Below, in pieces: positions 22,801-34,243 of a stretch of DNA of 41,643 bases. The stretch is from assembly GCA_004802705.1 (NCBI GenBank), contig SGPL01000295.1, positions 1 through 41,643 of the forward strand, read 5' to 3'. The stretch is from Bondarzewia mesenterica (Eukaryota > Basidiomycota > Agaricomycetes > Russulales > Bondarzewiaceae). Position numbers and translations under genes: made by a program. The first letter of the stretch is position 1; each line of letters begins with the position of its first letter. The notes below the pieces were generated by a model. The model was not told the DNA's origin, ran no database searches, and worked only from the letters and a program-made list of their open reading frames with translations.

Positions 22801-23607
22801 TAACCAACCTTTTTCATGNATGACCAAATTGCCAGCCATCCCTCCGCAGACAAAGGCGCGCGATCCCTTCTTCGCGAAGCCAGGTTCCAGTGCTAATGTG
22901 CGCATGGGACGCTTCATATCAAACACGTATGATTCTGGCGTGGACAGAGAGTAGATGACCACCTGTCCTGATAATTGGAGTTGAATCAATCATATCCAAG
23001 ACTTCACGNNGAAANCTCTCACCATCAATGGAGGCAGTTCCAACAAAATCCGCTGTAGCGTCGAAGCACATGTCGACTATAGATGCGGTGTGNGGTTTGA
23101 ACGATTTCACTCGTTTACCTGTTAGGTCGAGGATGTGTACTATGCCGGCGTGTGTTCCAANCGCCTGAAATGAATTCTCAGTAAGGAANATATTAGCGGT
23201 AGTAATCGAATTACCAGAAGTTNACTGGAGATAGCCAGAGCTGACGCTGAGTCCTTCGTGAACAAATCCTGGAAGGATCCTCCTAGACGTTCATACTTGA
23301 GCGCGGGTTCCTCGTCATCATCCTCGTCATCTTCATCTTCATCNTCNTCCTCGTCCTCATCCTCTTTTGCAACCTCAACCTCTTCTNCCTCCGTGCCTAC
23401 TTCATCNCCTTCACCTTCGATATCACCCGCCGAACCTTCTGCACTTGCATCATCACGATTGGCATCCTCGTCCATTGAACTGGNAGTACCANNTTGGACA
23501 TCCTTGGGCNCATCTATCTCCGTAGGGCTTTCCGTGAGGATAGCTAATGNCTCCTTTACGTCCAGTCCATTNGTCGTGATGGTTGGCTTGTCATTTGCAT
23601 CAGGCAT
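19873..23607 (-). CDS. VPS41: VPS41, HOPS tethering complex subunit
   Basis: Subunit of the HOPS complex that tethers membranes for fusion at the vacuole and in the Golgi-to-vacuole (AP-3) route. From the ATG at 23607: a strongly acidic Asp/Glu tract (about 23300-23400), a WD40-like part starting ALKYERLGG...GTHAGIVHILDLTGKRVKSFKPH, the middle block ERRRYEEALEEIELME, and the helical clathrin-heavy-chain-repeat region. This contains LGRMGNNKKALHLIIERLGDV and EIPGLKAALIKILQDFNLQISLLEGC. The last exon encodes a RING-type tail (CPICNFPL...LFLCRHVVHASC) and stops at 19873. It is reached through an intron following GFFLTG near 20140. Many short introns were not all mapped. Dozens of single ambiguous bases fall inside, but the frame is recognisable throughout, so this is a live gene in poor sequence. 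Confidence 0.92.
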
Positions 23608-24105
23608 GCAGTGTCAAGTAAGTATAAATTGGAAACAGGTAGCCCCTTCGTCCTGAATATGAAAAGTCGGGCAGTCCACTCNAGTGCAATAGGAATTGAG
23701 ATGTGGCCNAAGGTTGGTCTTTGTAGNGTACATGTAATGACGTACATACTCCTTGTTACAAAACTTTAAACTCCGAAAAGACGCGTCAGAATATAACGGA
23801 AAGCAAAAACCTACTTCAAAGTCAATCAATCTCCCCAGGTCTAGCTCGTCACTCTCCTAGCTTGAATAAANTTTAAAAAAAAAATCGAAAATGTTCNCAG
23901 CAACGACTCCAGCAACAACCGAGCAGCAGCCATCTAACNCANGCACCTCTCATTATGCTGGTGATGGGCGAATATCTCAATCTTCGTCAGTGAACATGCA
24001 ACTACTAAAGCGTCACANGCCCGAGTACTNANNNNNTTTCAAAATNANTATTGCTGNTNNTANAGCATTNNNGCTNTCTNNNNTGCANCACTGTNTNCGC
24101 GTCTT
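20533..24105. other. Zone of ambiguous bases
   Basis: Single N positions are scattered from 20533 to about 24000 and become dense at 24024-24105, while the rest of the window has none. They cover most of VPS41 and the first half of the small membrane gene. This looks like a low-coverage or haplotype-merged part of the assembly rather than biology. Confidence 0.85.
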
Positions 24106-24533
24106 GTAGCGCATTCTTATGGACTAGTTGACCTAATTTCTTAAGACGGATGTAGTTTTCGCATCTGCTGCCGTCCCACCGAACCTGCAAGCGCGCACAT
24201 TCACTCCACCATTTGTCTTGCGATGTGGATTTGGCGCAATATTTGCTGGCGCAGGATATATCCTCTCAACTGGTGATTTAAGGAATGGAAGCGGGATTGC
24301 GACGTGTACGTCTAGTTCTTCTGTGAGGGATCCGACGAGATCACTGATCGCTGGGAATTATAGCTTGGACGCTGAGTTACCTCGTTATTGAGCAGTTCAC
24401 GCTTGGCTTGAACAGGTCTCTCCGGTTACCCAGGAGTCCATTGTCCTGGATCCTGACTAGTGCTACAGCCGCAACAGCTGCTTTATACGGCACAGAATAT
24501 TTCGTCTTACAAAATGATGATGGGTCCGATTGA
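23891..24533 (+). CDS. Small putative membrane protein, partly masked by N
   Basis: Starts at the ATG at 23891 with a Thr/Ser/Gln-rich segment followed by SVNMQLLKRH, and ends at the TGA at 24531-24533. A middle exon lies in sequence with many N (24024-24105) and cannot be read. After an acceptor near 24141 the frame encodes a Gly/Ala-rich hydrophobic segment (GFGAIFAGAGYILSTGDL). It crosses an intron at 24306-24363 and ends in a second hydrophobic stretch with WILTSATAATAALYGTEYF. The shape suggests two or three membrane helices in a protein of about 170-190 residues. It resembles an uncharacterised protein type of Agaricomycetes, but I know no function. It is head-to-head with VPS41, 283 bp apart. 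Confidence 0.68.
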
Positions 24534-24597
24534 TGTACACTGCATACGAAATACAAAGGTGGTGGTACTATTGGAATCATTTTCTGCCTTTTTGCAA

Positions 24598-27500
24598 TCA
24601 TAGCCCATTCCACTCAAATGCCTGCTCGATCACAAAGCTGTTCACTAAAGGCAGGTCCTCACTGCTCGTGCCTACCCAGACCTTGTATCGACCCTTCTCC
24701 ACCGTCCACCTCTCCAGTCTTTCGTTCCAATATGACACGGCATACTTATCCAGAAGGAGTTTCACGGTCTTTCTCTCGCCAGACGTCAAGGTCACCTTGT
24801 CAAATGCCTTCAGCGCAAGAGGAGGATGAGTGACCTCTGAAGTGGCAGGCAAAGTGGTGTACAGTTGAACAATTTCGGAGCCGATGACGTTTCCAGTGTT
24901 CACGACGGTCACTGATGCAGATACTTCAATGTTGCCTTTAAATGCGATGACTCGCGATAGCTGCAGGTCCGAATAGGAAAACGTCGTATATGAAAGGCCG
25001 TGTCTGTCGATTCCTCAATCAAGGAACAGTTCCCAGAGATAAGGGAAAAATCAAAACATACCCGAAAGCGAATTGAGGTGCGATATGTCGGTGCACGTAA
25101 TATTTGTAACCCTTCCGCAGAGCCGCACGGGTAAGTGTTTAAGGAAATGCATACTTGGTGATAAGCACAGACAAGCACGCACCACAAAAACATCTTCCGC
25201 GTAACGAACTTTGCCGTCTTCAGAATGGAAGTGCCCAAACGAGGGTAGATCCTCTTCGCGTTTAGGAAAGGTCAGCGAAAGCTTGCCCGAAGGGTTCACT
25301 TTCCCAAACAGAACATCGGCGATAGCATCTCCAGTCGCATTGCCCAGGTACCAAGAATGTACGATACTGGCAGCGGAATCCGCCCAGGGCATTGTGATCG
25401 ACGAACCCTATCGAAACAAATATTAGAAGATAAAGACGACGTTCTAGGCGGTGAACTGACAGCTTGAGTAACCACAACTGTCTTCGGGTTCGCCTTAACC
25501 ACCTTCTCCACTAACTCATCTGTGCGACCCGGTAGGGCCAACGTCGTCCTGTCGTACCCCTCCGTCTCCCAGTCTGCATTAAGTCCGACAATTGCGATAA
25601 CCGCATCAGCCTCCGAAGCAAGTCGAACAGCATCTGCCATCAACTCGTCCGGGTCTCTGACTTCAGCACCTCCCAACCGCACGCCAGAATTAGGATCGGA
25701 AACAGTTTCGTCGGGGTCTCCGTCGGCTGGCCCACGAACATTGCAGAATTCGACATAGACAGAATGGGCTTTGTTGGCCGTTAGGTGCACGATGCCCTTC
25801 TCTTCCTGCGAGCCAGATCCAAAGAAGGCGCCGCCGCGGCGTTGGTGTGTCCAATTATCGATGACGAGCCGATCATCGACGTATAGCTGTTGTATATGCT
25901 TCGTAAGGTTCGCGAATGGTGAATATGGCGTGTGTAACCTACCTTAGCACGGCCGGCAACGGACAGACCAAATTCAAAATCAGTATCGTACGGACGAGGG
26001 CGCAGTTGACCACGGAGCTTCAAGGTCCAGCGTCGGGTAAGCCCACCAGGAGCTGAAAGACTGACGAAGATTCTAGTTTCGTCGATGAGGTGTGTCTCGA
26101 GCGGTTCATCAAGGGCGTTCATGCTCTCATCGCTCTCGTGCTTGTGCCACGTTCCGATCCATCCCCGTTCTCCCGTCTCCGTGAAGATGTCGAAATCGAG
26201 GGACGGCAAAGTCATGAAAGCTGCCATCGAAATTTCACGGTATGGTGTTCAGTAAGGACACATCTCCCGACAAGCAAACATACCTCGTGCGCCTTCACTG
26301 TATGTGACCTCGACATCCTTGGGAAGCGTATTGATAACCGCGTCATACGGTGAGATGAAGTACGACGGCTTCAAAGCCGCTGAGCCTCCACCGGACAGAA
26401 TTAGAGCCTTGGCATTACCTCCGACAATTGCAATCTTTTTCAAGCCTTCGGGTTTCAGGGGAAGAACACCGTTATCATTCTTCAGGAGAACGATGGATTC
26501 GGCAGCCACTTTCCGCATGAGCATCTTGTCTTCTTCGCTCTCGTGAGTACATTCTACACCGTCACCATCGAGCACCTAAAGCACTTCGGTGAGCCATGTC
26601 AATTAACTCGGTGGGTTAGACGTGATAAACCTCTGGTGTCTCCTTCGCGCATCTTTGCACCAGCTCAAGAACTTTCCTTGCCCGTTCTTTGATAGTTCTG
26701 ATCGTGACTTTTCTAGCCGCGATAGATCTCTTCACTAGCTCAAGAGTACGCCATTTATTGGTGCCAGGCATCTCAAGGTCAAGCCCGGCATTGATAGCAT
26801 GGTCCACACTGTACACGCCGAACCTACAAAAACCCAGATCAGTTGTGTGCTTGTGAGCCTCGCTATATGAACTATTACTGACCAATCACTCATAATCAAA
26901 CCGTCGAAGCCCCACTCTTTGCGAAGCACGTCGTTCAACAAATGTAAATTTTCCGACGCGTGGGTTCCATTCACGCGATTGTAACTGGAGACACCGCTCA
27001 ATAACGGTAAATTCACAATGAAATGAGCACTCACGCCGTCATCACAGACCAGGGTTTAGCTAACTTCTGTGCCAGCATGAAAGGCATCAAATAGATTTCT
27101 CGCAATGCTCTCTCGCTGACGATGCTGTCATATCCCATGCGGTCGTTCTCCTTGTCGTTAGCACTGTATCACGGTGAGCTGACGGAGATGTATCGTCAAT
27201 GAACGCTTCATACACAAAATGCTTGATGGCGACACCAATTCCACCACTTTGGACACCTTTGACGTAGGCTGCGGAAATCATTCCTGAGAGATAAGGGTCC
27301 TCCGAGAAACTCTCAAAACTCTGCGACAAATTCAGTTGTGACGTCCGCGATTGTGGTAACATACACATACACGACCACCTAACGGGCTCTATACGATTAC
27401 CACATCAATACAAGTTCTCTCAAAATGGATGGCATTCAACTTACACGCTGAATGTTGCAAGTGGGTGCCAAGGCGATGGATGCTGCTCTGAGCTTAGCTT

Positions 27501-27975
27501 CTTCGGCGAGTAACTTCAACCCGACTTCCTGGATGAGTTCAGTATCCCAGGTCGATCCGAGGGCGGTGGCAGACTAAGATCACAGAGGTTAAATCAGATA
27601 CACCATCCAACGAGACAAGTTAACGGACTGGAAGACATTTGGCTGGAGTGCCCATGAAAAAATGATTTCCTCGTATGCCTGGCAAAGTGAGGAGGGGTGA
27701 CTGGCATCAACAACCCATAAAATTCGAGTATCAAGAGGGACTCTGACCATTAGGGCCATCGCTGACCTGTCCAACGGCGAAAAAATTAGCATTAATACAG
27801 ATATGTGTGGTTGGTAGAATTCCGTCTTACCCACCTTGATCGCTGGAATGCCCAAACGCGGGACGGCAGCCGTATGCCAAAACCCGACACCACTGATCAG
27901 CTCAATTGCCTCCTCAGTCGTGAGTTGCTCGACAATCTCATCGATTTTGGCTTTCGCAAAATGAGAAGGAGGCAT
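24598..27975 (-). CDS. GH3 beta-glucosidase, PA14 and Fn3-like type, no signal peptide
   Basis: Glycoside hydrolase family 3 enzyme cleaving terminal beta-glucose. The start is taken at the ATG at 27975 ([14 protein letters not shown]); there is no hydrophobic leader, so it is probably intracellular, acting on imported cellobiose or glucosides. In order: GVGFWHT, then VSDGPNG-IRG formed across an intron, the HFV region, and the nucleophile Asp in [10 protein letters not shown]. Its codon is at 26885-26887, with the next intron starting inside the Trp codon. Then come [10 protein letters not shown], the GH3 C-terminal domain ([23 protein letters not shown]), a PA14-like insert (about 26.2-25.75 kb), [23 protein letters not shown] residues around 25.6 kb, and a C-terminal Fn3-like domain ending at 24598. 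At least ten introns; none of the visible coding is broken. Confidence 0.9.
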
Positions 27976-28228
27976 AGTCAGTATAGATTTCAATTCACAA
28001 AATGATCAGGGGATTCCGGCGCGCAAGAAAGGATGTTGTCTGAGTCGAAGGAAAATGCGAGATATGATAAGGTTGATCGAGACGCGGGAGACTCGAGACC
28101 ATGTTGATATATAGAGATAGGACCGAAGTATTTGTACCCCTTGGAAGAGGAGAGAGAACGAGATCTACTTCAAGGAACGCGTCGGCCTATAGTACCCACC
28201 AAGTACCCACAAATCACCAGACCGTTAA
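27976..28228. promoter_or_regulatory. Upstream region of the GH3 gene
   Basis: About 250 bp before the GH3 start codon. If the tentative micro-gene at 28229 is real this is a shared divergent promoter. No clear sugar-response or TATA element was picked out. Confidence 0.35.
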
Positions 28229-28521
28229 ATGGCAGCATGTGCCGTCAGAATATCCGACGATTTCCCGCTCACTCCCCCAAAAGAGCCCAAAAGTCCATTC
28301 CAGTTCACCGCCAAAGTGAGCAACTCAAGTGCAATTTAATAGATATTGACCATATGAGTGGCTCCCTGTAGTCTCGATGAGCCTAAACAGTTCATCCTCT
28401 TTTCCGAAGCAACCGAAATCCTCGAAGCCCTCTCTGAGCTCGACCAGTGAGTATTTGCCATCGGAGACCTTCAGAAGTTATACGATAAGCAGAGCGCACG
28501 AGACGACGGAATGGGAGAAAT
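28229..28521 (+). CDS. Tentative micro-gene
   Basis: An ATG at 28229 in good context (A at -3, G at +4) starts MAACAVRISDD... and ends in FTAK at a GTGAGC donor. After an AG acceptor near 28380 the frame continues with a coherent amphipathic block, PKQFILFSEATEILEALSEL, to a GTGAGT donor near 28450. A third exon after a CTTCAG acceptor would give about 66 residues in all. The codons read like protein rather than random sequence, and the donors are strong, but I do not recognise the product and the frame depends on which acceptors are chosen. It sits in the 675-bp gap between GH3 and CHS5. Confidence 0.3.
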
Positions 28522-28650
28522 GATCAATTGTCAAGCATGCGTTCGAATAGAAGCTGACGGCAACCCCAGAACGAAAGTTGACGGTGAACAAACGCAGTGG
28601 GAAGAAAATAGAGGGATCGAAGGAGTTATGACTACCCATGACTACTCCGC

Positions 28651-30304
28651 TCAATTCAACGAAATCTCCTCGGTTTCCCCAAGGTCCTCATCACCCTCGT
28701 CCTGCGCGCTTGCACTCTTCTCCCGTTCGAGAGGCGGCGGCGGCGGCGGCACATCCACCCTTGATGCGGCGACAACGCCCACGGCCGTCAATCCAGCTTC
28801 CTCGGATCCGTCCTCGTCCTGAGCATGGTGGTTCACACCAGCATCCTGTTCAGCCTCTTGATCCTCAAATTGCGTCTTTTTCTTCGTCTGCAGATGCTCC
28901 GGTTTGATTTCCGGCACAGGAGGTGGGGGCCCGGGAGGCGGGAATTTGAACTCCCTGTCCATAGTGCCATGTCTTATCCGTGGTGGACCTCGATTCCTGC
29001 TCGTCGGCGAGCTCACTTCCTCATCCTGCCCCGTCTCGTCCTGTTCCTCTGGCGTGGGTTCGAACGTTCGCTGCGTAGCACGCGCGGACGACTCAGGGCT
29101 GACGGCGGATGCGCGGAAGGTTGAGGATTCAGTCGATGTGCGTGATGGTGGGGGCATAGAAGAGCGGTTAGCGCTCTTGATTGAGGATGCGCTATGGGGG
29201 AGTGATGCTTGTGACATGGATTGATGTCGTGTGAACGGTGCCGAATTAATGGGTGCAGATGGTGTCGCGCCGAGATAGTATGTAGAAATAGGTATCATCC
29301 TGGCGAAACAAATTTTAGTTCTTGGATGAGGTCTACAGACAAATGAACATACTTTTTCTCAGCATGGCAAGCCAGAATCCAATGTGGTTGCACCACCGGA
29401 ATACTGAGCTGCAAGGCTCTCTGATATTCAACACCCGGTGCACTGCTGATGCTCCCCGTAACCTGGGCGCCTGAAGGAGTCGCTGCTGGTGTCGTACAGA
29501 CAAAATGCGTTGTGTCGATCTGTATCTTGTCGCTCCATTTCGCGCGCATCTCCTGCAAAGCCAACTTCGCGTTCTCAAGTAACACTGGGTCTTGCACGTT
29601 ACCGAAGCAGACAGAGATGCCGGAAGTGTCAGTCATCGTATGTGTGCGTACGTGGACTACATTCGACTGGAATGTGCCGGCAGATGTGCGGAGGACGAGC
29701 CGGAACGTGTAGTCGGTGTCGATGGCTAGCCCTGAAAGTTTCGTTGACGTGTTTTGCATTGGAGATGGAATGGGGGCAAGTCGTTCTCCGTTCTTGTATA
29801 TATCAAGTGAACGTAGGTGAGCGGTGGCAAGCTCGAGTGGTGGCCATTCGAGGGTTACAGAGGTTTGAGTTACATTTCGCAGCTAGATTCGAAACCGTCA
29901 TGCAAACGTTGAGATATATCCAAAGCGTGCACTTACATGTATTTCCGGTGGCTTTGGGGTATTGTATCCAAATGCCTCGAGGATATCGCTCTGTAGCTGC
30001 CAGAACTCGTTGTCTCGTTTCCGCTCCTCATCCACGTTCTGGGTAACGGAAATGTTCACTATCGAACCTGTAGTCGCGCCCGGAGGCAGAAGTAGCGAGG
30101 GGAACTCGATGAGATGTGCTCGTTCACCCAGCAATATCTAAAAGAATGCAACAATTGAGCCAAGGATGTGCAACTAAGACTAGAAAGCGCGTACGGCCAT
30201 GCCCGCATCTATGTACGATGTCAGTGTTGGAAAAATCAATGCATAGAGTACGCACCGAGTTTTCCTACAGTAAAAGTATAGCTGTCTGGAGATTTCACAG
30301 TCAT
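28651..30304 (-). CDS. CHS5: CHS5, exomer core protein (Fn3-BRCT)
   Basis: Scaffold of exomer, the coat that carries chitin synthase and other cargo from the trans-Golgi to the plasma membrane. Exons 30304-30256, 30208-30195 (14 bp), 30137-29937, 29882-29353 and 29299-28651 close to 480 residues. The N-terminal dimerisation part starts MTVKSPDSYTFTVGKLDAGMA and includes GERAHLIEFPS. An Fn3 domain follows (LRNVTQTSVTLEWPPLELA... through VVHVRTH), then a BRCT domain (ISVCFGNVQDP...VVQPHWILACHAEKK). The remaining 200 residues are a Pro/Ser/Glu-rich disordered tail with runs of proline, as in other Chs5 proteins. Intact. Its 3' end lies close to the tentative micro-gene on the other strand. Confidence 0.93.
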
Positions 30305-30620
30305 CTCGGAGGGTATCTGTAGGATGCGTAGTGGAGGACGAAATGGACGAGACTGCGTAGTATTCAAGTTGTACTAGCACTACCGCTGCTTGCGGCCACT
30401 GATGTTCCCACGGAGCGCTTGCTCTATGCCTTGGTACTACAAGTACTGCTTGTCCACAAAGCTAAAAATTATATATCCATAAACCATTGCCCTCAATTGT
30501 ATACATCTCTAATTGTACTCCAGATCTACGGTAGAATTATAGAAAACCCACAATAATTAATCATGCTGTGCTGACGAACGAGACTGAGCATAAGCATACA
30601 ACAGGCAGACGAAGCTTGAA
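30305..30620. other. Intergenic, no gene seen
   Basis: AT-rich DNA upstream of CHS5 and downstream of the zinc-cluster gene. Only chance frames. Confidence 0.5.
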
Positions 30621-32445
30621 CTAGTACGGGTTGACCCTTGCCGTGCTCGTGCTGTGGGAGGGAGACGATTCTGAACCAAGATCTTCATTTCGCCGACGCC
30701 CACGCTTTGATTCTTTCGGATATTCGCAGACCAGGTGTCTCTTCAGGCATTGCCTGCGGTGAAACAAGAGCGTGGTCAGTTCAGACCAAGCAAAGTAGGC
30801 GAAACAAGCTAGAATCACGACATGCAATTGCACGCGATGCAAGCCCTATGTGGGCAGGCCTGACCACTATTGCAACGAGAATATTCTGATTGGACAGATA
30901 CAGGACGGTCATCGTGATAGTCACGGCAGACATGAGGTATTCACCGGTGGAACTACGGCGTTCCGCGCATTCCCCCGGGAAGATATAAAAGATGACGGAT
31001 GCTTGCACCCCTCAACTGAGACCCAACCCTCCCATGGAACCGTGAAGACGCAAGAAGTAACAGTGCTCACCTGCACGTTTTATCTGGGCTATTAGGATCC
31101 GCCGGCCCGCAGGCGATTTTGCGACCGCGGCAGAAGAAGCAAGCCAATGGTTGCACGCTTCGAACGACGCGCTTACGCAGCCGCTGCACGACACCGCCGG
31201 CCAAGATGACACTTTGACCGAAGGTCTCCAAATTATCTGTGCTCCTAGCGGGGAATGAGATTGCATCACCCCGAGGATCAATCCACGTATCGGCTGGGGC
31301 AGCGGTAAGTTCCTCGTCTATGGAATGCGAATGAGCTGTTGCACAAGAATGTTGGGGAACGTGACGCAGGTGTCCGAGGTGTTGCGCGCGCTCGATTCCG
31401 GCGAGTTGTTCCGGGTAAGGCAGGTGGCCCATCGGTGATTCTGTGAGAGACCTTGGTGATGAAGAAGACCGAGCTTCTGTGTCTGTCACAGTCGAAGGTC
31501 GGGGTCGGTGCCGTTCCAGCAAGAGGTGGTTGGGTGTGGGTTGTGAGATGAAGCTCCCTGCCGAGCTAGTGTCAGCCCCGTTGCTTTGCGGCGTGAACAA
31601 AGCCTATCTAAACATCAGCATGCAGGTTTGTTGAGGGGAAGAGAAAGAAATTACTTCTTGCAGACGACCTTCACGTGAGTATTCCATAGCATCATGGCAT
31701 GGTTCGAAGGTCTCGCCCTCGATGAGGCTCGGTGGATACCCATAGTACTGCTGAGCTCGAAGAGGTCAATACTTCCGGGATTAGAGAAAGGAGAAAGCAC
31801 AATTACCTGAATTTCTCGATGCGGACTCTTCCCGTATAGTGAAATAGGGCTATGCCTATTACTCCTTTCTTTGGCATCGGCATGTTGGCCAAAGAAATTG
31901 GGTTCAGCAGGTGGTGCGATCGCTGACTCTTGAGATCGTGTGTGTGCGTTGACGAACTGAGCGAATGTCTGCGGAGGGAGGCGGGGGACTGGAGCGATGA
32001 TATTGCACGCTTCAGAAGAACCGACTTGTGGTTGAGACACGAAACCACTGGTGGCAGCTTGCCACTGGAGCATCACACTCTGCGAGCCGTTTTCGGTGGC
32101 GCAGGCGACACTGTAGGGAACATTACCATAATAGAAGCCGGCCGTCGACCCAGGCTCGCTGTGGAGACCTCCTCCCTCTAGCGAATGGATCCTACCATAG
32201 ATTTCGCAAGAATGCTGGCAAAGGACATCTTAGTACTGAGTCATGAGAAACTCAGGAAAGTATGGATCCCTCACTTGGTCGTATGATGGAATACTGCCTG
32301 AAACAAGCTCTCCGACTTCGTGAGTAGTCGTTGTCGTGTAGACGTGCAATTGTTTGGCGAGCTGAGATAGCTCTGACTCGAACTCGTTCGGTTGTATACC
32401 ACACCAGAGTTGGTTGGGGGGCAGAGCATATGAGTATGGCTGCAT
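30621..32445 (-). CDS. Zn2Cys6 transcription factor, C-terminal zinc cluster
   Basis: DNA-binding regulator of the fungal binuclear zinc-cluster class. Exons 32445-32275, 32214-31807, 31750-31655, 31603-31071 and 30753-30621 close to 446 residues. The six cysteines follow C-x2-C-x6-C-x11-C-x2-C-x6-C (CFFCRGRKIAC ... KTCRQCLKRHLVC) and are followed by a basic KESKRGRRRN stretch near the end. This is unusual because most family members carry the cluster at the N-terminus. The remainder is Ser/Pro/Gln/His-rich and probably disordered. The cluster is split, between its fourth and fifth Cys, by a 317-bp intron (30754-31070), far longer than any other in the window. The third exon has a tandem CAGCAG acceptor. 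Target genes cannot be inferred. Confidence 0.88.
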
Positions 32446-34243
32446 GGTGTCAAATCGAGGAAAGGCAAGACTTGGGAGAGCGCGGACGAAGGCATGGACA
32501 AGAGGCACCTGTTATATGAGATGAGTGGCATAATGCAGTGGCAAAGCCTTGATCACGATATGCTAACCTTGACGAGATCGTGATTTGCAATCCCATGGCT
32601 AGCCGTTCGGGAAGTCAACGTGAAACCTGAGAAGGCAAGAATCATAAGCCCATCTCGCCCGATAAAAAAACTACTAGGACCCACAAATAAGATGCTTATG
32701 TTACCTGCCCTTCCGGATGTCACAGAAGATCCTAAACAGGGAGGAGCATACACCATTTCATATTCAAATGGTCGACTCGCATGCATCCCTTCAAAATTCA
32801 GGGCTTAGCATTGGACTTCAAGCTTCAAGCTTCAGGAACCATTGACCAAAAGGAAAATTTAGAATCACCCGTCCCTGATTCCGATGACCGGGAGCGACCA
32901 TCGTCCTTTGCAGCTGGCAGGACCTCTTTCTAACCCGACGAAGCCGGATGGGCCTCTCAACCCAGCCGCCCGCAGGTGCGCCGCAGGATGCAGCCTTGCT
33001 CATGTCAGAGTGTAAAGTGTGCACCGAGGAGCGACCTCACTGGTCTAGCGCATAGCAACAACAAATCAGCCTGGAAGGGTCAAAATGAATTCATTTTCAG
33101 CCCATCCTTAGCGAGATGCTTTCTCATACCTCCAGATCTCGTGATGCGGCTCGCTTCCGGAGTCTGTCGGGGAGGCTTGCTGTGCCAATGGAAAGGATTC
33201 TTCCTGAATGTTCCATCAACTTTCATTCTTCCCTCTCGTTGACCTCAACGAGAAGATGGATGACTTGCAGAGCGCAGACGCGCGTCGATGTGAAGCCCCT
33301 CGATCGAAGTGAGTGCTCCAAAAAAAAAAATTCAGGATTTTGAAAACTCACGAAGGATCATCGAGGCAGCTAGCTTCGACCTCGCCGCGATTAGTAACGA
33401 ATCCGAACACGCTCGGGGACGTTACCGGCAGGCACAGTGGGGCCAAAGCGGGCCATCCCAGACTATGAAAGGAAAATAACTCATGTATCTCCTTCTTTCC
33501 CCATTCGATCGATTTTGCATGCCGTGAGCAACCCGCACCACGACACCTTCAGAAGATCTTTGGACCTCAATTTCTGTTGGAGGAAATCTTGACCTCCTCA
33601 GTGTCACGATATAGCTCGCAGAGGTCTTTCATCAGCTCGGAGCAAAATATCGCAGAAGAGGCGACAACCTTGAAGCTTGAAGTTTGTAATTTTGAAAGCC
33701 TGTCGGGTATCAGATTGGGGCAGCGCGCGCTGACGTTTTGCGGCTAGAAGCTCGAGTAAGGGAAGACCATCTCAGATCTACCTCCGTAAGTAACCAAGGC
33801 TTACGGGGTGGGGCGACAACGTGTGATGCATTTCTCCAAACCGGTCCAGTGCGCGAAGCTCTTGACACTTCAGAAAGAGTTTGAGGCAATTGAGTCTTGA
33901 CACCCCCCCACGTGTGAAATATTGTTAATATGAGCGTTGTGAAATCTTTTTGAGCAAGGAAGAAGCCTGAGGAGTCTGAAAGTACCGTCGCGTTGAGAGT
34001 AATTCATTGTATATTCATACCCACAATAGTCAGTCGGGCTAAGCCCTCACCAGAACTCGCGCCGTGAAGTAATTCGATCGGAGCATTGGTGTGAAATTCA
34101 ACGAAGCGAAGACGTCGGGGATGCTGGGACAAACTGGATGGCTGGGGAATTAGTCGGGCTTGCAAGGCCCGCTTCATATGTCGAAAAAAAATTATACATA
34201 CTATGAACTCACTCCTCAACACCAGTTCCTACACTCAAAACAT
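32446..34243. other. 1.8-kb gene-free stretch
   Basis: The longest gene-free stretch in the window, upstream of the zinc-cluster gene and downstream of CDK8. Frames at 32553-32786 (-), 32620-32808 (+) and 34004-34222 (-) have no recognisable content or splice support. A 14-bp inverted repeat occurs at 32815-32828 and 33670-33683. It may contain a long promoter/UTR for the regulator, a non-coding RNA, or a decayed element; nothing decisive is visible. Confidence 0.4.

Noticed and set aside
23300..23400. Microsatellite-like GAN repeats as a separate feature
   Set aside because: They encode the acidic Asp/Glu tract of VPS41, a normal low-complexity part of this protein.
29489..30046. 185-codon plus-strand frame
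   Set aside because: Antisense of the CHS5 Fn3/BRCT exon.
32620..32808. 62-codon plus-strand frame in the 1.8-kb gap
   Set aside because: Starts well but has no known motif, no neighbouring exon and an overlapping frame on the other strand; too little support.
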